Source: Deroplatys truncata (Eukaryota > Arthropoda > Insecta > Mantodea > Mantidae). Taken from it: a stretch of 64,000 nucleotides of DNA. Below the pieces are notes generated by a model. That model did no database searches and had not been told where the DNA came from. It saw nothing but the letters and a program-made list of their open reading frames with translations. The position numbers and the translations under genes were made by a program. Shown here piece by piece: positions 58,033 to 64,000 of this stretch (the stretch's first letter is position 1; the number at the start of each line of letters is the position of its first letter). The stretch spans positions 59,442,364-59,506,363 of the forward strand of contig CM060980.1 in assembly GCA_030765065.1 (NCBI GenBank). Direction: 5' to 3'.

Positions 58033-60619
58033 TCTCCCCCTGGCCACCCAGATCGACGCCCTCGTCGATACAAGGACGATTTTGTTTATGGAGCAGAAAG
58101 AGAAAAAAAGTACAATACAGAAGAAAATATGACATACAGAAGGTTAGATAATTGGACAACAAGAAAGAATATCTGTGATTACATGCAGATTGGCATATTT
58201 GGAAGTCTCGAGTGTCTCTGACAATGTTTTTATTTTACAGATCACCTACGTACGACTACCCCGCACACTACACCATGCTGCCACTGTTACATGCACACTA
58301 CACTGCACTGGATGTTCTGAAGTAACTGTTTGTGGGTGGGATTTCCACATCACCCACAACGGCGAATTTTCAGCTGCAGTCTTTCAGGTGCTGCAGGTCG
58401 CTGAAGATGTGGGGGGAGTAATCGCTAGCTTGGACTGCCCCCCAAAATAGTGGCTCCTTATGCCACTGCAGTGTAGTGGATGAACGACAGCTCTCCTGTG
58501 GTGTCTCTGGAACCTCTGGCGTGACTATCCAGTGGGGGTACATTTTGACACTCGAGCTCCAGGATCAGCAAAGTCACTATAACAGAAATCACAGAAAGGT
58601 AAAAATGCTGCTCCAGAAGATCATCATAAATAAAAAAGTAGTATGTCATTTACAATAAAAAGATTTAAAATGCCAAAAAGGTTAACAATCAATCAATTCT
58701 TTTAGTAGGGGCAAAGAGAAAAAAAAAATGACTACACGTTGACATAAAAACTAAATTTTACAGAGGTTTACCATCCAAAATTTAACACAAAATGCTTTAG
58801 AATCCAAACACAAAAACACAAAAGGAACAGAATACATAAACATTACATCAGTGACATTCATTGTGTACATACAATAATATAACACAAATATAGCAACTTA
58901 TTTGGGATCCCAATATTATTTAATGACCAGCTGGTACTACTAGTGAAGAGAAATAAGTGCACTTACAATACATTCATACATGACCATGAAATGAAATCAT
59001 TCATACTGACCATGGCCCAAATTATACACAACACTCACTTAAATAACTACTCAAAGCTACTGTGTGCATTACTACAGACTTCAAAAATAAATCCACAGTA
59101 CATATTCAAACTACACGACATTACATTCTTTCAACTACAATACTCATACTCTACTGTCAAATAGAAATTCTCCTCTACATTACTATCTTATCCATCCCAT
59201 TATTATCCTCATCATCTCAATCATCATCATCACCATCATCATCATCATTATTTCAATCATCATCATCAGTATTTCAATCATCATCGTCTTAGCTTTCTAC
59301 TTTCTCGTAGACAGTAATTACTGAGAAAATAAAATATCTTCACTGACGTGTCTCATTCAACATGCTGCAAAGTCAAAAATACCTGACATAGGCATAAACT
59401 TAAAGAAATCACATTAACATTTCAGGAATGACACAAATAACATGACATTATACTGTTCCATCCACATCCTCCGAATCAAAATTAAGCTGGAAAATAGATG
59501 GTATTAAAACTCGCTATATAAGATGGTAATAAACTTGTAGCATAAACACACAAAAAAAATTATTCTCACTGCATTCAACTCATTACATTTACTCTCGTGT
59601 GAATACATCACACACGCATTACTGGGCACGTAACAGCAACACCAATAAGCAAAATCTCTCAAATCATCACATCAAATCGAATTTCCAGGTACATGTAGCC
59701 CTCCTGAAAATCAAAACATTTACACTTCAACTATCGGGGTTACTCTTTGCCACTTCCACCGAAGCTGACTTTATCTCATCTCATCTCTCACACTACACTG
59801 TCGGGGTTACTCTTAGGCACTTCCACCGAGGCAAATATTAACTCATATACTACCACATAACCTCAAAAACATACATACACTATTCATGCAACAATTTTCT
59901 GCAAATAAAAATCACAGCATCATAATGAAACCTAAAATCAAACCAAATCGAATTCAACAGAATAAAATCACATCATTACTCAAAACAATACTGTCACAGA
60001 ACATTCCTGAAAATCAAAGCTTAATTAAGCACACGGTACACATCAAACACATTCCTGCAGCTTAACATAACAAAACAAATGATTTGCAATGCCCAAAAAC
60101 AGAATTCAAAATTTAGGTTACACAAAATGATAATAAACTTTCAATTTAGCAGAGACATTCATAGCACACATTATTCCTGAAAAGCAAAGCTTAATTAAGC
60201 ATCAGTCAGTGAAACAATAAAAATTTAGCATACCTGTGTGAGTTGTGAAACTGTTTCATTCGTCTAAACTTTAGCACACACAATGTACACATACTTACAG
60301 GTTATGTTTTTTCTTTTTACCACAAAATTCCAGTGCAATTTTCCAAAATCTGGTAACACACATATAGCTGATCCATCAACATCCACGTCGTACTGGTCCA
60401 TATTAGAGGCACATTAAACCTAATTAGGTGAAGATACTGGCAAGGTTGGTAGTAGCTCCTGAAACGTTTACTTAAATGAGTCATTTTGAAACATTTTCCC
60501 CCAAAAATATGCATTGCGTAACTAGATAAACAAAAACATGGCAACGGTGAAGCAAAATTATCATAATTATTTTTACCACTATGCGTACCGCGAGTGTACA
60601 ATGCACAAATATGAATTTG

Positions 60620-60663
<44 letters not shown>

Positions 60664-61267
60664 TCTTGACTTATTTCGTTTTATTATTTTAAATATTTCA
60701 AACATATGCACCACACTTTTTATACACACGCAACACGTGAACTTTAAAATATTTGCTGCACTTTCGAGTCGGTAACACTTACAAGATGACGCAACCAATA
60801 AATGCAATGTTACGTAGATCAGCTAACACACGCAACTATATTATCAAAGTTACAAATATCGCCCAATTTTTCACAATTCACAAAAATCTATACTTTAAAA
60901 ATGACCAGCACGAATAATTTACCACAGTACCAGAATTTAGTGGAAATGAAACCAAAGTAAGGGAGAAAATGGAGCCAGGAGTTTTAGGGTCACGCCACCG
61001 ACAGACAATGGGAAAAATTTAAAAATGAACTTAAAATTGAAACTTAGACACGGGACTTTCAGAAAACAATGCAACAAGAATTTAGAATACAGAAACCACA
61101 AATTATACCATCGAAACCCTTACCCTTAAGCCAAGAAACAGATTTACGTTTTAACAACCACGTGGAGGAACAAAACCGTTACATTTTACAGAAAAAAAAA
61201 TTTGCACTTAAAAACCTCAGAAAAATTACATTATGCCAGCCAAAATACTCGGCGCCTCACGCCAATA
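58033..61267 (-). mobile_element. Interior of LTR cluster 2, non-coding
   Basis: About 3.2 kb. It starts after LTR 2b with the leader and ends in the 3' segment. It aligns with cluster 1 from the MDQYDVDVD frame (near 60397, minus) through the donor (CCTGTAAGTATG), the CAGGAAT motifs, two copies of the GTAACCCCGA tandem unit (59735-59835) and the ATCATC tract (59218-59287). A (TA)n run of about 42 bases lies at 60620-60661. No reverse transcriptase, protease or integrase recognised. Confidence 0.6.
58052..58069 (-). other. Hairpin upstream of polypurine tract
   Basis: On the minus strand ATCGACG-AGGG-CGTCGAT. The outermost pair is A-T here and G-C in other copies, a two-sided change that keeps the stem. 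19 bases from the LTR. Confidence 0.7.
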
Positions 61268-61743
61268 TGTCGTAGCCTCCAATCAAACACACTCAAGCGG
61301 CAGAGCACTCGCTAGAGAGGTATCAGGTAGTTAACAAATTGTAATAATTTAAATAAGGCGAGGCTACGACTAGGGACGCAGCTAAAGTGAAAGTGCAGAA
61401 ATATTATTAAAAACTGGCAAAAGGACACTTACATGGCTCAAAATAGGTAGAAGGAGCTTTACACTATCATAAATAAGACAATAAAGATCTGGATGGCAGT
61501 CTTTATTAGATAAAACTTACTACATACCCCATCTCCTTAGTTCCATGCCTGTCGGGCGAGGCCGCCATGCATTCCTGCATGGAGAGAGCGAACACTGGTC
61601 TGGTCTGGTTGACTTCTACACACTGACTCTCCCAGCCCCAAGCCAGCTTATCGCGTGGGGGCGCCAACTAAACTACCCCCACCTAAACTACAACCGCCAT
61701 CTACAATCCAGGTGACCAAAGGGGCGTATGCGCATACGGCACA
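61268..61743 (-). repeat. LTR 2b (476 bp)
   Basis: On the minus strand it starts TGTGCCGTATG and ends GGCTACGACA, followed by the primer-site-like TGGCGTGAGGCGCC and preceded by a 3' segment and polypurine tract. It therefore has features of both a 5' and a 3' LTR. Much more divergent from 2a and 2c than they are from each other. Confidence 0.8.
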
Positions 61744-61762
61744 TCTCCTCCTGGCCACCTAG

Positions 61763-61780
61763 ATCGACGCCCTCGTCGAC
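61763..61780 (-). other. Hairpin upstream of polypurine tract
   Basis: On the minus strand GTCGACG-AGGG-CGTCGAT, which has a G-U outermost pair, intermediate between the G-C and A-T versions. 19 bases from LTR 2b. Confidence 0.65.
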
Positions 61781-62044
61781 ATAAGGAGAATGTTGTTTGT
61801 GAAAAAAACAAAGAAGGAGAAAAAAATTACAAAATAGAATAAAACATGACATACAAAAAACAAGCAGTATCTGTGAACATATATAGAGCCTACATATCTG
61901 AGCAAACGCACATGCTGACTGACATATTTGTGAGTCTCGAGTGTCGGCGAATTATTTTTCTTCAGATCACTTATGCTCGAGTACCCCGCACACGCACACA
62001 CACCATGCTGCCACTGTCACATGCACACTACACTGCACCTGGAT

Positions 62045-62114
62045 GGATGTTCCGACGTAAGTGTTTGTGAGTGATGTGGAAATCCCACTCACAAACAGTT
62101 ACGTCGGAACATCC
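62045..62114. repeat. Palindrome joining two opposed 3' segments
   Basis: The 29-bp arms GGATGTTCCGACGTAA... match inverted with one difference, separated by a 12-base spacer (62074-62085). On a larger scale, 61744-62073 and 62086-62398 are diverged inverted copies of the 3' internal segment. Confidence 0.85.
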
Positions 62115-62362
62115 ATGTGCAGTGTAGTGTGCATGTAACAGTGGCAGCATGGTGTAGTGTGCGTGTGCGGGGTACTCGTACGTAGATGATCTGTAAAACA
62201 AAAACATTGTCAGAGACACTCGAGACTTCCAAATATGCCAATCTGCATGTAATCACAGATATTCTTTCTTGTTGTTCAATTATCTAACCTTCTGTATGTC
62301 ATATTTTATTCTGTATTGTACTTTTTTTTCTCTTTCTTCTCCATAAACAAAATCCTCCTTGT

Positions 62363-62380
62363 GTCGACGAGGGCGTCGAC
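62363..62380 (+). other. Hairpin upstream of polypurine tract
   Basis: GTCGACG-AGGG-CGTCGAC, 18 bases before LTR 2c, whose polypurine tract is one base shorter. Confidence 0.65.
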
Positions 62381-62398
62381 TTGGCTGGCCAGGGGAGA

Positions 62399-62877
62399 TG
62401 TGGCGTATGCAGGCATTGTTAGTGCATACGTGTCCGTTGGTCGCTTGGATCGGAGATAACGTAAGAGTGGTGGGGGTAGAGCATAGATAGCGTACCCACG
62501 CGGTAAGCGTGGCTTGGGTTGTTTTGGCTAGTCAGTCAGTGAGTAGGAGCGCACCGGACATGTCGTCTTATTACGTACTCTCCATACAGGAATGTATGGC
62601 GTCCTCGACGCGTGGTCAAGGAGGTAATGTAACACTTTTCAGTAATACAACATTATACCATCCACGCCTTACCTGTTTCATTTACCATATTATAAAGCTC
62701 ATTTCTTCTATTCTGAACTATGTAGGTATCCTTTTTAGTAGTTATCCTATAATGTTTTTCATATTCAATTAGCTGCGTCCCTTGTCGTGTCCACGCCTTT
62801 ATTAAATTTGTTAACTTCCTGCTACCTTATTAGCGAGTCGCCTACCTCCCATTGAGCATTTTTTAGAGGTCACGACA
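62399..62877 (+). repeat. LTR 2c (479 bp), inverted relative to 2a
   Basis: TGTGGCGTATG...GGTCACGACA, with polypurine tract AGGGGAGA before it. Sister of LTR 2a, with a few percent difference by eye. Its 3' end touches K16 sequence directly. Confidence 0.85.
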
Positions 62878-63223
62878 ATATATATATTGTGTTCTAATCG
62901 AAATCGTTAAAGCCATTCTTTAGAAAATAAACAATTGCGAAAAATGTTCTATGTAAAGAGTAGTTTGGGGCGTGAGAATGTTTCGTGTCGCGTCTTTGTT
63001 TGGTATTTATGTGACTTTTGTTTTTTAATTGTGCTCTTCACAGTCACACAGGCAGCAAGACCAGACAGACACACACATTCACATACACACCTTTTTCTAA
63101 AAATGATTTTTTTATTCATAGGGCCTCAGAACATGTACTTCTGGGTAAATCTCGATATCGAATTTTTGGGTGGATTGCATTACCTTCTCTACCTACTATG
63201 TACATACGTTGTAGAGAAAGTAA
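62878..63223 (-). repeat. Family K repeat, copy K16, second part
   Basis: It resumes with CTAATCGAAATCGTTAAAGC and runs to CGTTGTAGAGAAAGTAA. A CA-rich tract (63063-63090) is at the usual position. Confidence 0.85.
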
Positions 63224-63224
63224 T

Positions 63225-64000
63225 AACAATTCAAACTAATCTCTTCACCAATCAACTGTTTGCTGCCAAGGAGGAGGAATTCGAAGAAACATCTGATTCC
63301 TCATTGTTTCATCTAGCAATCTTATGTCTCACTACATTGTTCAATATTCCCGTATATGGAATTATTTCCCATGGAAAGTATCTCTCAAATACCTTTTAGC
63401 AGGCGAAATATTAAGAGGGTATAGTGGGTGCTCTGGGCATTTGAGCTTAGACCACGTTTGCCATTCATTTTATTTGAACGTGTACTCCGTTTTGTAGCGG
63501 GAAATTGTTGGTCAGTAGTTTCTGGAACGCGTCGTTCCTCTGGTTAATGCTATTTGCTGCAGTGTTCTTGTCCTCGGCTATGGATGCTCGCCGGCTGCTG
63601 TGTTTTCCATTCCTAATCTTTCGCTATATAGCTAATTCTTGGTTCTCAGAGTTATCGTGGGTGAGGCAAATTAAAAATGTACTGCATTTCCCTTAATAAA
63701 TGTGGTTTATTATCAATTTTAGTATTTATGGGCGGCTAGCTTTTCCCATTACACCAATCCCACCATTTGAATAAATCGGGAGCCTAAACTAACTGCATAC
63801 GCCTTCCCACCCATATGCACACAAGTGCATTTGTCGTCAAGAGCGTAGCACTTTGTGTCAACGAAATTCTAGAAGAGAGTGAAAATCTGGGGCCTTGTTC
63901 CCCCTTATATACCGGAGCCTAGTGACGCTTACCTCTGCGCCTCAAAATGTAACATTTCTATTTGGTCCTCAGACCGCGTTACCTTAACATGTATGAGAAT
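63225..64000. other. Unassigned DNA at window end
   Basis: Moderate GC content. An AATAAATG signal-like sequence lies near 63695 and a TATATA-like stretch near 63915. A 63-codon frame at 63505-63696 has no recognised domain. It could be part of a repeat extending past the window. Confidence 0.3.

Larger units (their letters stand above)
57563..62877 (-). mobile_element. LTR-element cluster 2 (fossil, non-autonomous, rearranged)
   Basis: Read on the minus strand from the right: a reversed LTR with its 3' segment (62877 to about 62086), a palindrome centre (62074-62085), another 3' segment (about 62073-61744), LTR 2b (61743-61268), a primer-site-like TGGCGTGAGGCGCC, an interior of about 3.2 kb (61267-58033), and LTR 2a (58032-57563). 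LTRs 2a and 2c are close relatives (a few percent apart) in opposite orientations; 2b is clearly more divergent. Both outer junctions are LTR 3' ends (CACGACA). No gag or pol is recognised. It is inserted in K16, with some K sequence lost at the junction and no clear target duplication. Older than cluster 1. Confidence 0.8.

Noticed and set aside
59218-59287. Ser-rich frame (SSSSQSSSSPSSSS)
   Set aside because: It is a translation of an ATC trinucleotide tract that also occurs, inverted, in the other LTR cluster.

Overview
This is a stretch of animal nuclear DNA, most likely from an arthropod and probably an insect with a large AT-rich genome. The evidence is AT-rich non-coding DNA, several tRNA-derived SINEs with RNA polymerase III A and B boxes, mariner-like and MITE-type DNA transposons, non-LTR and Penelope-like reverse transcriptase remnants, and a nuclear copy of mitochondrial ND2 that reads best in the invertebrate mitochondrial code. 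The species cannot be named from the sequence. No intact, recognisable host protein gene was found. The longest open frame is 215 codons, at 274-921 on the minus strand; it lacks an ATG and is unidentified.

The dominant feature is one unclassified interspersed repeat, called family K here. It is about 0.85-1.1 kb long, present at 16 loci plus fragments, and makes up roughly a fifth of the window. It starts with the motif GACTTTCTCTAC and ends with the near inverse GTAGAGAAAGTAA. All four loci before 20 kb have their main body in one orientation, and all twelve after 21.7 kb lie in the other. Younger insertions sit inside K copies: two SINE-A copies, and two clusters of long-terminal-repeat elements.

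Layout: 0-1 kb, GC-rich LINE-like 3' end and the open frame. 3-5.2 kb, internally deleted mariner, K1 with a nested SINE-A, and SINE-B. 5.2-8.4 kb, a minus-strand Penelope-like element split by a 1.65-kb TIR element with a TATA target duplication. 10-10.8 kb, SINE-C then SINE-B. 11.6-14.2 kb, K2 and K3. 16.4-17.8 kb, a plus-strand LINE. 18.4-20 kb, mariner end and a foldback K4. 20.3 kb, SINE-E. 21.7-23.2 kb, K5 and K6. 24.8-28.3 kb, two SINE-B copies, the ND2 NUMT, K7, a SINE-C relative and a TA-type MITE. 29.5-32.1 kb, a Penelope-like remnant and a minus-strand LINE. 32.8-34.7 kb, K8 with SINE-A, then K9 in tandem. 36.7-46.5 kb, K10-K13, a TTAA MITE and a SINE between long direct repeats. 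46.6-52.0 kb, the first LTR cluster. 52.6-57.5 kb, K14-K16 and a possible solo LTR. 57.6-62.9 kb, the second LTR cluster, inside K16.

The most unusual structure is the pair of related LTR clusters. Each has three LTRs of about 470-495 bp, and in each the two most similar LTRs face in opposite directions. Both share a roughly 2.3-kb non-coding interior and a short hairpin, with a covarying base pair, at a near-constant distance from the polypurine tract. The first cluster is bounded by identical 144-bp direct repeats, far longer than a normal LTR target duplication. No gag or pol could be recognised in either, so they look like non-autonomous (LARD-like) fossils. All assignments come from reading the sequence by eye; no database search was possible.
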